64,000 bases of DNA. Source: Hydractinia symbiolongicarpus (Eukaryota > Cnidaria > Hydrozoa > Anthoathecata > Hydractiniidae). A program made the translations under genes and the position numbers. Shown here in pieces: positions 25,701 through 37,100 of this stretch; within the stretch, counting starts at the first letter, position 1, and every line of letters begins with the position of its first letter. The stretch is from the NCBI RefSeq assembly GCF_029227915.1, contig NC_079882.1:23257001-23321000 (forward strand). Reading direction: 5' to 3'. The notes beneath the pieces were generated by a model. The model saw nothing but the letters and a program-made list of their open reading frames with translations, was not told where the DNA came from and made no database searches.

Positions 25701-28700
25701 CCAGCAATTCCGAAATAGGCACAAATCCTATACCTTAATCTTGGATACTCTTCATTGAAATGGAGTTGCAATCTCTTGTGAAAACCATGAACTTTTAGTT
25801 TCTTAGCTACAACAGGTACGTTATTCCAGACACCTTTGAATAACTAGAAAAAAAGTTAGTGTAATTTTATTTAAACTTTAAGCTGCATTGTGTCTGTGTT
25901 TATTTATCTCCTATCTTGATTAATTTAATTGGCTGTATATTATCAGAAAAAAATTAACTGGCAAGCATCTACATAAGTTTGATTAAAATGAGAAAAAAAT
26001 GTAGAATATCTCGTTTCAAGAGAATAAAATAAATCATAGAATGAACGCTATTTTTAAAAAAATGAACTTGGCATGACAACAACCAACTACATCTATTTAC
26101 TTTCATTCATTCATGTGAATAATATAGTATTTTTTTAATTTCTTGTAATAAGGTAGAAGAAGTATATGTACCTCTCCATTACTGCTCTCACTTATCCTTT
26201 CCATTAAGTGAATGTCACCAATATCAATTCCAACAGATCCACCTTTTAACGTTGAATAGTCATAACCTATCAAAATTATGTAAAGTGTCAGAAAGTGACT
26301 ATTGAAATTGTGGATATACAGGATAATTCAAAACTATGAAAAACAAAGATTGTTGATCTTGCGGTACAAAATTAAGAGTTCAATTGTAAACATAAAAAAG
26401 CTAGATACATTTAAATCAATAAGTCTTGATATTATTGACCATATGGACTGATTAGACATTCTAACCACTGATGTAGTCTTGTTAGCAATTTAATACATTA
26501 CATCGACAAAACCAGGAAAACAAGACAAAATACTTACTGCTGTTGTTTAGGTTTTTCGGTTCTAAAAAATATATAAACAAATTGTAAAGTGTGTATAAAA
26601 TATATATAAGATTTAATTTATTTTGTTAAACCCGGTATATATTTTATAAATAAAACAGTATTTAAAATATACCTTGAAACTCCACTCTGTTTAGGTCTTG
26701 ACCCAAATTTTTTGCTTTTTCTAAAAAAGAAATACTTCACATGTCACAGAAAGGTTGCTCAAATCAGCATAAGTTTCTTCTTTTAAACTAATCTTGAACA
26801 GAAGCTGCAGCGAATACAAGCTGGTGATATTGCAAATGATTCTTTTAGAAAAAGGGGTATACATTGAAATTAAGACCGTTTTGTTTTTGAAATAAATGTT
26901 ACCTTATACCACTCCACATTTAAAAAGAGAAATGCTACTTTATATGATTTAATGTGTACCTTTTAGTAGGTTTTTCAAAAATGGTGTTGCTTTATCCAAT
27001 GGCGTTTCGTCATAGCGATTGCATTGTGAGACCAGTGCACCTTTGTTTACTAACTCCTACAACACACAAACAACAAACAATACATCATATGTTTTTAAAA
27101 GGCTTTCTCTTGCAATAAGATCTCACACCAAAAATATTGTATGTTGTGTGCCAACTTGTCTATAATTTACATTTTTGTGCACATAGAATTTTTAAACTAT
27201 ATATACCCGTTTTAATTGAATAACAAAAAAATGGGGGAAAAATTTAGTTTAACACAACAACATTCTATACATACAACAGCAATAGTTTCCAAATTCCAAA
27301 AACAAGCGTAGTGCAACGGTGTATTTCCGTGTTCGTTCATAAGGTTCACATTTGCCTTGTGTTGGATAAGCTAAAACAAAAAAAAAACACTATTGTTCTC
27401 TGCCATAAAAAATCACATGTAGAAACAATGTCAATCAACAATGTTTATCATCCCAAATAGCACAACTTTGTTGAATTCAAAAAAAATTATGATGGATAAA
27501 CATTATAATTGTGTATTACTTCAACTAGTGTTACTTTTGGCTCTGTGTACTAACTGCTCATTTTCAAATCAAGAAATAAACTTGACAAAATTTCTGAACA
27601 CGTCACTGACATCAACAACAACATTATTTTTTCGTTAGAAGTATTGAAAGTGTTATATAACTTAAAAAATTATTTACTTTGTGTACTATGTCTTTATTTC
27701 CATGAGCACAAGCTAGATGAAGTGCTGTGTCACCACCATCATTCCTTGCACTGGCTCTTCCACCTCGAGCCATCAACATTTCAAACACAACTAACTGACC
27801 TTCCCTGCAGGCCCAGTGCAATGGCGTAAATCCGTGATCATCACTAAAGTAAGAATAAAAAATGTCAATTTATATCTTTCCAACATGAATGATAAATGAA
27901 AGTAAATTGTTTGCATACGAAAGAAGATTTTCGTATGGAGAATTAGAGCAGCCCTATTATGAATTTGACTTTTATTGAATAATAACTGATCAAAATACAA
28001 AATCTGAAGTTCAAAGTGCAGACCAACTTAGTTTTGTATTTTTTAGGTACAAAGAATTAGTGTTTGGTTTATAAGATACGACTTTTTCTACAGCAGAATT
28101 TAAATATCTTTACAAAAATCAAAGAAAATATTAGCTTCAGAAAGTTACTTTTAAAAGAAAAGTGTCGGAAACTCAACATAAGTATTAAAAGTCATTTTTC
28201 TTGTTTAAATTCAGAGCTACCCGCATTACAGTCGCGACTGCTGCACTTTTTTGTAAGAAACATGATTATATATGCGAAACAGAAGGTTGAGATTTTAGAC
28301 ACGTTTTCAACAGCTGTATAACTTCTAAATTACTGCAACAGAAAGGAATATAAATTTGTAAATTGACAGGCCGCTTTCTAAAAAGAAATTATTGAGAATA
28401 TAAAATTATTTATACTTTTAGAATATCACCTTTAAAGCTTACCTCGAAGTCAAAAACAGGTTAATGTCAATGAAAGAGCATTGACAACATTAACAGCATT
28501 GACAACATTGACAACATTAACGTTTTGTGTAAAAGATTCTTTATTATTTTTTTTGGAAAAATATTTACTGGTTTCAAGATGTAGGGCTTCAAAGTTTTAC
28601 TAATTACAAGAAATTATGACATCATTAAGTAACCCCTAAACAAATAATTGCTATTATCAATTATAATTATAATTACTAATTAGAAAAATTCATTTGAAAT

Positions 28701-29064
28701 GTTTATAAAGCCCAACTGGATGTCTAATTGATGATGCCATGCATAAATAACGGAAATTTGAAGTCTAAAATCTTAATAGCTGATCAAGATTTTTCAAACA
28801 GATATACAAATTCTGAGAAAACTTTTCAAGCTCTTTCATATAAAATCAAATTGTTTTATAAGATAGAAACATCTAGATTACCAGTATTATAGTGTTTGCA
28901 GAGATTTTACATTGATAAAAATAGTAGGATGAATTTTATAAAATCAAAAATATGAGAAGAAATGTTTTAACATACCCTTCATTAAGATCATTTTCAATGT
29001 TATCCAGAAACTGTCTTACAAACTTGACATTGCCCTCTCTAGATGCTGAAAAGATATCTTCCAT
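19763..29064 (-). CDS. ILK: Integrin-linked kinase (pseudokinase), 13 exons, complete
   Basis: Adaptor pseudokinase of the ILK-PINCH-parvin complex at integrin adhesions. Exons, 5' to 3' on the minus strand: 28976-29064, 27678-27843, 27275-27370, 26960-27056, 26673-26720, 26538-26561, 26172-26266, 25734-25843, 25320-25441, 24622-24743, 24024-24123, 23573-23703, 19763-19903. They sum to 1341 nt, 446 aa (human ILK 452). All junctions are GT/AG and in phase. The N-terminus [12 protein letters not shown] starts the ankyrin repeats ([42 protein letters not shown]). The kinase-like domain follows ([55 protein letters not shown]) and ends [13 protein letters not shown]. As in other ILKs, the HRD and DFG catalytic motifs are absent. 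The last intron (19904-23572) contains an opposite-strand gene. Confidence 0.96.
20844..23123 (+). CDS. Ankyrin/armadillo-repeat protein (ANKAR-like), intronless, nested in the last ILK intron
   Basis: 759-aa single-exon ORF starting at an ATG in good context (AAAATGGCAG). Residues about 17-115 hold ankyrin-like helices ([45 protein letters not shown]). From about 130 onward it is built of roughly 40-residue helical repeats of armadillo/HEAT type ([20 protein letters not shown] is a clear example), probably more than a dozen. There is no signal peptide or membrane segment, so it is probably a cytoplasmic scaffold. The arrangement of a few ankyrin repeats before a long armadillo array resembles ANKAR, but at about half its usual length, so I leave the symbol empty. 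An AATAAA polyadenylation signal follows 20 nt after the stop. Being intronless inside an intron of a 13-exon gene on the other strand suggests a retrocopy origin; that is inference. Confidence 0.85.
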   Translation: MAANQNITEDEEYDEMGWSQIHHAAFNGYNKTIERLVKEKPTIIELETLDEQQVTPLWLAFLLGDICTVETLLLLGADEEKRDALNKGMLEVAIENQRINLIKHLLNKSKFESRIWSKLFEYYSPAVLEVNFSGNALLTASAVIIQELSCEEEYLQRLINYGVIEKIEKLYKLENVSNTELETCFSITVLNLISYQIPDIKVNANLFETLINRLISDNHDVHRVILSILKRLTSQVEFSKFMINNKSYKILIDFIEQVKTDEDIICTLEIIKLSLKTCKEIQVHLNEYPKFLPFLIKLLHHDNEDILKIALKILRHYVATNTFNQDQLAELDITSSIEYLLETQCRSMMAEICKIISATVSKNVRLQSCFMQSECIDKLVEHFDKFKNETLHVFIVKALWDIAGVVHQQKLKIASKVSVERIIEFSTSNSSPSLRYYGFEMSQTLVRLGQNELLKIGSSDITMQLAKILKPPSVIDDMVLSALRTIRCLCIDRGYRGNKVNQIEIEEEVGFRVLSQLFNTSHDRDLQLECLHTLIAMTLGRSSTWKDVKRSINFTKNTLYDLLDEEDIEISFKTCNVLSLLVLQNKEEREELQKHIKLPFSLFNKYMNSSCEFTQITASFQMIVLKDFITNSTASSTALMGINFLTRSLANSNNDIVARSADFISGTALYCTGIRPAYVTAGVIEILCHLLFHGDEIVRSAVSVALVILSRCLNGEISLLNSCRRNKLIVKFIHNYATGLELSGHFMKRWKHFQELNPI
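23143..23148 (+). terminator. Poly(A) signal of the nested ankyrin/armadillo gene
   Basis: AATAAA 20 nt after the TAA stop at 23121-23123, giving a very short 3' UTR if used. Confidence 0.5.
28479..28522. repeat. Short tandem array of CATTGACAA/CATTAACA units
   Basis: Several 9-12-bp units (CATTGACAACATTAACAG and variants) repeat head to tail inside ILK intron 1. Short and imperfect. Confidence 0.6.
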
Positions 29065-29563
29065 ATTATATATATAATTTTCTGTAAACACATAAACATA
29101 TATACTTTAAGTTAAAGTTATGATACCTATATATTTTCTACACCAGCTTAAATTATTTATATTGTATTTCCTTACTTTAAAAAAAATTACTCACAGAAAC
29201 CTAATTTCCATAAGATTTTCTTGTCACGTGGGGAACACTTGTACAGATTAATTCAACTATGCAATTCAATTATCTTAAATACTTGGTTGTTCTTGGATCA
29301 AATAAACAAAAAAAAGTTACTAACTGTGACGTAAAGCTTCGTATTAAATATACAGCACAATTTGAATGTGTTTCAAGCTGTTAAAGTGAAAAGGGAATTT
29401 TTTCAGCTGAAAATACTTTGATTTACAAAGTTATGCCACAAAAGTTATTCAAATATTTGTTAAAAAATAAAATGTTTAGGATAACATTTTATAAGATAAG
29501 TTTATATGAAAGGTTTGAAGCGAGGTATCTTTCTACAGTCTCATTTGGACAGCTTTTAGGCAG

Positions 29564-29985
29564 ACTGCGACAGCGCATTAACTTTCTACGCTAATGTTTT
29601 AAAAGTTCTCAAGCAAAGTACAGCGCTGTATTAACCTTCTAGGGTCCTGCTTTAAAATTTTTTTAGGCAAACTACAATGCCGTATTAACGTTCTACAGTA
29701 CTGTTTTGTAAGTTTTCAAGCAACCTGCAGAATCGTTTGAGCCTCATATGGTGCCATTTTACCAGTTTTTAGGCGAACTATAGCACTGTATTTACCCTCT
29801 ATGGTACCATTTTAAAAGTTTCAAGGAAAAGAACAGCATCATATTAGCCTTCTACGGTCCTGCTGCTACAGTTTCCAAGAAAACTATGGCACAATATTGA
29901 CCTTCTAAGGTCCGTTTTGAGAATTTTCAAGCAACCTGAGACACTGTTTTATCCTTCTATGGTTCTGTTTGGACAATTTTCAATA
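29564..29985. repeat. Degenerate minisatellite, eight units of about 53 bp
   Basis: Unit starts are readable at 29564, 29617, 29671, 29724, 29777, 29830, 29883 and 29935, so spacing is 52-54 bp. The approximate consensus contains ACTACAGCACTGTATTAAC, CTTCTACGGTCCTGTTTTAA and AAGTTTTCAAGCAA. Units differ from each other noticeably, so the array is old. It lies 0.5-0.9 kb upstream of the ILK start codon. Confidence 0.85.
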
Positions 29986-30704
29986 CATGGAATCATAGCC
30001 CAGATATTTACTTCTGCGCGCGCATCTAAGTGATTATGTAATTCCTGATGCTCCCACAGAAATGGAGGTAAAAATGTTAACAAACCAAGCAGACACGGAG
30101 GAAAACATTTAAAACAAACAAAATCCACAATAAAAAAGTGGGGGAAATTTAGATTTCAACATTTATTCACAATATGTTTTAACCATGCTGTGCTGGCACA
30201 ATTTTATTTTAACATTAACACTAATAAAACATCCATTCAAAGCTTGGCTCCTTTCGCGTGCTACTCTGAGCATACCATGTATGCGTAATCTTTGTCCCTT
30301 TTATGCTTGTTTAGGAGAGTAATTCTTAGAAATGGATTACGCAAAGTAGACATCTAATCTATGCTTTGAGAAAGCGATCTTTTAACTATAATTTGAACCA
30401 TAACATGTGCCTTAGCAAACGGTTCTCTGCATTAACGTTTTCGTTACCTCCATTTCTGCGCACGCATGTTTTTGGGATAGCATTAAGTAATGTTATATGA
30501 TGCCCGCAGGAAAAACACATGGCACTATGATTGAGTGTATCAAACTACTGGGCCATACTTGTGGTGCACAGTCCATAATGTAAAAAATGTGGAAATTTTA
30601 TTACCTGTATTTTCACAAAGTAAAAACGAAGAATAGTTTTTTGAATTTGTTAGTCAGAAAAATACCTTGATTTTAAAAAGAATTGTACCCTCCCCATGCT
30701 GTCA
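29986..30704. other. Intergenic, no gene seen
   Basis: Nothing coding is visible. The phrase ACCTCCATTTCTGCGCACGCAT near 30449 and its rough inverse near 30014-30067 (GCGCGCGCATC ... AGAAATGGAGGTAA) hint at an eroded inverted-repeat element spanning about 30015-30470; I do not see a duplication to confirm it. Confidence 0.35.
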
Positions 30705-30713
30705 TCATGCACT

Positions 30714-31177
30714 AAAAGGGTGACGATAAGCCACAAACGCCCGCATATATAGGGCGAGTTCAGGCAACTTTTTGAATTAAATTGGGGGTTCTCCTCCGAA
30801 ACCGCCCACACTTTTCCGAGCTCACCCGGATCATTCCCGAAATGCAATTCCTTGTAACAAACCATGCAGACGATAGTTGAAAGAAGGTGCTTGAAGAGAA
30901 AGGAGTTAATAAAGTTTAAATAAAAGTTATTTATCAAGCAAATTTTATCAAAAACCATCATAAATAGTTCTTTTAAGAACTTCGCGCTCCCACGTAGTAA
31001 GTTTATTTTAATTTTTCTAGTTCTTTGAATCATTAGTGTCTGTCTAACTTTTTTTTGGCATTGTCCGGGTCTATGCAGGCTTTTTTGGAGCGAATACTTG
31101 AATTTTTTTCAAAAGACTCAACTCGCCTGAAAACGCCCTCACTTTTTACGGTGAATGCAGCTCTTATCGGCACCCTG
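30714..31177. mobile_element. hAT-like MITE with 9-bp target-site duplication
   Basis: The 464-bp element has inverted ends (left AAAAGGGTGACGATAAG, right reverse-complemented CAGGGTGCCGATAAG) and is flanked on both sides by TCATGCACT (30705-30713 and 31178-31186). An 8-9-bp duplication and CAGGG-type ends suggest the hAT superfamily. Subterminal copies of GGCGAGTT(C/G)AG occur in opposite orientation. There is no transposase; an open stretch across it on the minus strand (30650-31033) is not a gene. A fragment of the same family interrupts the SINE at 10655-11106. Confidence 0.75.
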
Positions 31178-31189
31178 TCATGCACTGTT

Positions 31190-32436
31190 CATCAGTAAGC
31201 AGAGAACCCTGTCCTGTGTCGCTTAGCATCTAACTAGCAGCTGACTGTCATAAAGGTATTTTCCTTCAGATCTCACCAGACAATGAATTTTATTTCATCA
31301 ACAAACTGGAGAAAAATCAAAATTTATTAACAAATAGCAAAAATAAGCAAATTTTCTTACATATTTATATTCGCAACTATATCGTAAATGGGACAGAGTT
31401 ACTACGAAAATAGTAACAAAAAATTTTCATTAAATGCATGCTATGTTTTCAACAAAGTAATTATACTATTTGTAGCCAGCTAACATGCAATGAATCCAGT
31501 CAGAATATTGACAGCAAATTGACTCCATCTTCGATTTTTTGAATTTGTCAACATTAGCCCAGTAATACTTTGCAGAACAAGGTCCGCCCAGCTGACTTAG
31601 AAAACCAGGACTTCCTCTCTTTTAACACACCACCATCTCCGCAATTTTAGATATTTAAAGGTGTACTATAAACATGTTTGTGTGACGAGATAAAGTTTCG
31701 AATTATATAGAATTTATCTTTGTTTTAGTGTCGAGCCATGCAAATATTTTAACCTGGCAGGCAAAAACTCTCCTGAAACACGTACTTGATTTTTGTCCTA
31801 CGTGTGACAAAGCGATAACGCCACTCTGAGCACACGTTTATACCTCGCAATAATGGGCACTATCATATAATTATCTGCGAGAAAAGATACTCATATTCAA
31901 CGATAAAACTTCTCAATTTCGTACGTAGTCCTTTATATTATATGGTTTTTACAGACCTGCTAAAAAAAATTTAGCGATAGTTCCATTTGGTTTAAATTGG
32001 CATAATTCCCAATAGTTACACCTATTTTTGGTGCATCGTTAAAACCATAACACTCAACTATATACCGGGGCTTAAACATACCATGCATCCCCAGTTGTGA
32101 GAAAGGGATGAAAATTAGGAGCCAATTTAATTACTGTATGGTCGCGAAACTTTTCACTGCAACCTTAATCCCATGGCCTATTATCCCTTTACCAAAACAA
32201 TCGCAGCATCTGTGGCAGATAAAAAAGCTCTGAGTCGAGGTTGTTTTTATATTAATGTCTTGTACACATATTCCACAAGGTCAAAACTGCAATTTATTAT
32301 TTAAGGCATAAAAAATATTTAGCGATGTTAGATTAATCAAACCGTAAGAAAGAACTTGTGTCAACTCACATTGCACTTAAAAAGTATTAACTGATGCCTA
32401 TATGATCCTTTGTCCAATATTACACACTGCGTAACA
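31190..32436. other. Intergenic, no gene seen
   Basis: AT-rich, no coding similarity and no clear repeat ends. Confidence 0.5.
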
Positions 32437-32438
32437 AG

Positions 32439-32597
32439 CTCAACCTCGTCCCCGGGACTTTTGCCTTTTTTACTGTTAAGTAAGCGCTAGCGCCTTAGAC
32501 ATTGGTCAACCTCGATTCCAGGAACTGTTGTCTGTTTTTGCATATTGGGCGTCGATAAAAGCAGCACGAGACAAGAAGCCCCGAGAATGAGGTTGAG
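32439..32597. mobile_element. Short foldback element (159 bp)
   Basis: The left end CTCAACCTCGTCCCCGGGAC and the right end (reverse-complemented CTCAACCTCATTCTCGGGGC) form an imperfect inverted repeat. A third related copy (GGTCAACCTCGATTCCAGGAA) lies inside at 32506-32526. No target-site duplication could be recognised. Confidence 0.5.
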
Positions 32598-32827
32598 CAT
32601 AGGCAACAAATACTGAGGACTTTTGAATTTAAGAATGCAGCTTTCAAAAGTCTGATCTCAAACCTCCAAAATTGCATCATGCAATTTCAACCTTTTAGAA
32701 AGTTAATTTCCATCTTCGTTTCACCTGGTCAGGCTTTTTTTTATGGCATTAACTTAGCAGAGAAAATGTTGACGTTTTGGTAAAGGCAGAATATTTCTCT
32801 GAACGAAGTTGATTGCATCTTTTGGTA

Positions 32828-33572
32828 TCTTATATAATAATACGAAGTGTATGTGAAGGTCATAGTGGATGTGTTCATTTTCTTTCAAAGTCGCCGAAAT
32901 TTTCTTTAGAAGTTGCCGAAAAAAGTATGTCTCAAATGTTAAATTTTATGACCTTACGGCGACCACATCAATAACAGTGTACTTTAACGTCAATATCCTT
33001 TATGAAATTACAAAGCCATTACAGTACACTTAAAACTATGAGGTCCAAATAAGTTTAAAAAGAGGTGGTGACGCCAATGATTTTTCACCGTAGGTAACTA
33101 GGAACCACCTGGGACCAATTTGAGTAAGTTCCCCAAACCTGGGTCCCCGAATCTGCTTCGAAATGGACGGGTTGATTACGTCACACAAAAATTCAAATCC
33201 TTATATCTCTGCAACCGTTTATCAAAAGTAGATGATCCTATACATTTTCTTGATCAGCATTTCAAGATCTATACGATGAAGGCCACAGGTATACAAATAT
33301 CCAAAAAAAGGATGAGGGTTTTGACGGCTCATTGCTGACGTCAGAAAATTTTTTAATCCCTGATATCTCCTTAGGCGTTCGTCGAGAACATATGATCATG
33401 TACATTATTTTGACCAGAGTTTCAATCTCCACACATTACAGCAAAGAATAAACAGTTTTCGCAAATTTTTTTATCTGCACTGCACTGCTGACGTCAGCAA
33501 AACATCTAAAACAACTTTTTTTATTGACCTTTTGCTTAATAAGTGGATTTCTCCACGGGCTTTGCCGACTAG
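32828..33572 (+). mobile_element. Helitron-like non-autonomous element, 745 bp
   Basis: It starts TCTTATATAATAATACGAAG after an A and ends GTGGATTTCTCCACGGGC, TTTGCCGACTAG, then T. The 5' TC, hairpin plus CTAG end and A/T insertion point match the other members here. The interior has two CTGACGTCAG sites (33339-33348 region and 33490-33500 region) but no long ORF. Confidence 0.6.
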
Positions 33573-33619
33573 TGCCTTTTTAATATTGTCCAGTTGTCAA
33601 TTTGGGCTGTCATCCATAT

Positions 33620-33973
33620 GGGGCGCCGTAGATTAGTGGTTATAGCTCTCGTACTCTGTGCGGGAGACCGGGGTTTGATTCCTCTTGACGGCGATTCAAC
33701 ATGGGCAAGTGATTGTTACCATAGCTCCGAGTTAATCCAAGCCATGTGAAGGAAATTGGGAAGATGGCACACTGTGTGGGCCGTTGGATGTTGCCGGAAG
33801 TTGTCTAGTAGAGCGCGGGCCCTAAATGGTTCTGCATAGCTCAAAATGAGCATTAAATACTCTAGAACTCCCCATCTAAGCCATGGCCCCTCCTGGAAAT
33901 AATAGACAGGGTATACCCCTCGATATTTGTGAGGCTAACCATGTAAATTATGCACATCTATCTATCTATAAAC
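33620..33973 (+). mobile_element. Full-length tRNA-derived SINE
   Basis: The head looks like a tRNA gene: A-box-like TAGATTAGTGGTT (33629-33641) and B-box GGTTTGATTCC (33672-33682). The body carries TGTTGGATGTTGCCGGAAGT, GTCTAGTAGAGCGCGGGCC and CCCATCTAAGCCATGGCCCC, and the tail is a short ATCT repeat. Two further copies (2888-3096, 10655-11106) confirm an interspersed family. It directly follows a Helitron-like end at 33572. Confidence 0.85.
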
Positions 33974-34196
33974 CGCAGTTAAGTAGGCCAACTTCGCTTC
34001 TAAACTGAGATTTAATTTAGTGTGAGTCTTTCCCACTCACGCAGTGTAAAGAACGTGAAAATATGATGGAAAAAAAGAAAATTGTGGATCAACGTGAAAA
34101 TCTTCAAACGTTTTGAAGTATGTTCCGCATAATATACACTTTTTGGTGCGACAGGCTGGTGCATATTTTACATCGCTTCAAAACAACGTTCTTTTC

Positions 34197-37100
34197 ATGT
34201 TGACAAAAATGGCTGAGCAGACGCCAAATGGTAAAACATCACCAAAGTTTGCTAAAAGAACATTTCCATGTCCTTATGATGATTGCAATTCAGTCTTCAA
34301 GAAACGTGCTCACTTAATTAGACACGAATTAATTCATAGTGACGAGGTAACATATTTTTATACTTTTAAATTAATAGTGTGTCTGTTGCGTAGCAGACAA
34401 AAACATCACGAAAAAATAATTCGATAAACCCTCTCAGTTAAAACAGGATATCTCAAGAACGAAATAAGATTTTTGTATTCTGTAAAAAGAGTAATAATCT
34501 CAGATAAGTTGTCCATATTGTTATTAATTAATTTAGGCCATAATGTCGAAAAATGTCTTGAAAATTATCATTTAGATGAATGTCTTTCACAGTATCTTTA
34601 GAATGAAGTTAAGAAAACACCATTTTTATGGTCTATGAGTTAGGTAAAATACTAGGAATAAAAATAACTTAATTTTAATGCTGTCTAAAAAAGGGTTATT
34701 TTGGTGCGTCAAATGTGAGAAATATGTAAAAACAGCCTTTAGAGTCATAATTTATGATTAAATTTAGTTTATTAACTGATAAGAAAAAACATTACTTTGG
34801 ATCTTGAAGCTAGTAAAGATAGTCCGAAGTGTCCAAAAGGTTTTTTGGGCCAAATATATTGTTAGAACTTTTTCTTTTGGTACCAATTCTACTTTATTTC
34901 AATGTATACTAGCCTGGAACTTTTTTCAATCTCTTTTCCCTAGACAAGACGCTTCTTCACTATCAATATCTAAAATCAAATCACTCTGCAAAAATTCCCT
35001 CCTCAATAAATATTCCTAACTAACTTAGTCCCTTTTTTACTTTTTGCAAACGGATAAAAAACCCAGTTACAGTGTATATATAGACTTAATTTTCTTAAAG
35101 AAAATAAAAAAAGAATTTATATTTATTTATTTAAAATGAAAATTCAAAATGTATAATGGTAGCCATCTCCTTAGATTAGTTTTTTAACTAGTGTCATGGT
35201 CTTTAGCTTGTTTTTTTAGCAATTTATCTAGCTAAAGTTCCTTTTTCAATAGAACATTTTGTTTTTTGTATTTAGTTATTTTCTCAGCAAATAAACTCTT
35301 ACTTATTTACTTACTAAAGAAAACGTCATTCAGAGTCAATAGATTCAACATTCCTAGTTTATCATGCCATAATAAAATATCTAAAGCTGGACATAAATAC
35401 TTTATTTATTATATACAAGTGTTTTTAAACAATCAACTGTCATGTTTTTGCTTTTTACAATCTCGTGTTGTTGCTTTTTAAACAATATACTGCGATTTTT
35501 TCGCCTTACAATCCATTTTGACAAACTTTCTTTCGTATTGTCGAATCAATATCGTCTAAAAAATTACCTTTTTTATTAACAAAGATGTTTGTTTACGTAA
35601 TTAACATGTGCACACAATGCAAAATAATTTTTACCTACATAATGATCTTCTGATAAGCTGTTCTTGTCTCATGAAATTGCTGTGTGTAATCCACCCAAAT
35701 TAAGTGTATATGAATAGTTATGTATCAATTTAATTAAATGACCTATATAGCCAAAATAATAAAGCTAAAATAGATTTTTCCTTTAATTTTCTGAACAATA
35801 TTTGTTTACAAAGGTAAGTTATTAAGTAACTGCTGAAAAATTGTGCTTTCAGTATAAATAAATGTTGTACAGTCTGATAGTTATATCCAATTGATCTTGT
35901 TATAATGTTGCAATAGGTAAAAAAAGATTAGTTTCATTTATTCATTCATAAAATTCTTTTAAATGTCCAAGATGTTTGTTATAGAGACCCTACAAATGCA
36001 CCTTTTCAAATTGTGAAAAAGCATTTCGCTCACCATGCCATCTAAAACGTCATGAGTCAACACATGATAAAGAAAAAATATTCAAGTAGGTCATTTAGTA
36101 CTTAAGTACTTAATTGAAAGTAAAAGGTATTATTTAATAGTATATGGTTTGAGACTGATACTTTGTTATTATATAAAAGAACATATAAAATTTACAATAA
36201 AATACACGAAGCTTTTCGTAAATAAAACTTTACATCGTCAGGTATAAGTATACTGCTGTACAATAAAGCCACTATATATATAATAATACTTGATATTTTG
36301 TTCTTTTTACATTTTAGATGTGACTTTGAGGGTTGCCAAGTTTCATGCATAACTGAATGGAATTTAAAACGGCATATTAAAAGAACACATTGTGGTTCAT
36401 TTGTAGTATGTTGTATATATACTTTAGTAATTTATTTTTAGTTTGTATTTTTGTTTATAAATAAAATAACCAGACTGAAAATCAGAGTGATGTAAAACGA
36501 TTTTCTATAAAAATATATATTCGTCTACACATTCCAGTAGACATCATCAGAGTATTTTTGTATTTGTTTAATATAAATAAAGATTTTAATTTTATTTAGT
36601 GTGATAAATGTGGGGAAGAATTTAAAAAAAACAAGTCTCTACAACAACATATTTCATTAGAACACAAATCAGCTGCAATATGGTATTTTCTTTGTTTATC
36701 AAAGTATTTTTGTGGTCTCAAATAAATTTAGTTTATTGATTTTTCTTTTATTTTTCATATTTATAGCTGTGAATTTCCAGGATGTTCACAAATTTTTAAT
36801 GTTGCAGCAAAAATGAGGCATCATATGAAAGTTCATACCGGAAAAGGTGAGGATTTTTTTTATAAACGGTTTTCTTTATAAATAACATGTTATTCATTTC
36901 GAGAAAAATTGAATCTATCTATTTAATAGGTTATGTATGTCCAGTTAAAGATTGTTCATTGACATTTAAGTTGTGGTCAGAGTGTCTACAACATGCAGCT
37001 CAGTGTAAGAAAAAGGGTAAGTTTTATGTTTATACAATATGCTGCAAGTATGTGTGTTTATATCGTAATCTTTTGCTGTTTGTTTAGAAAAGAAATGTGA

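Noticed and set aside
30650-31033. A 127-codon minus-strand open frame
   Set aside because: It crosses the boundary of the MITE at 30714-31177, has no recognisable domain and starts in flanking DNA.
33620-33700. A possible tRNA gene
   Set aside because: A and B boxes are present but the fold is not a complete tRNA, and the sequence continues into a repeated SINE body and tail.
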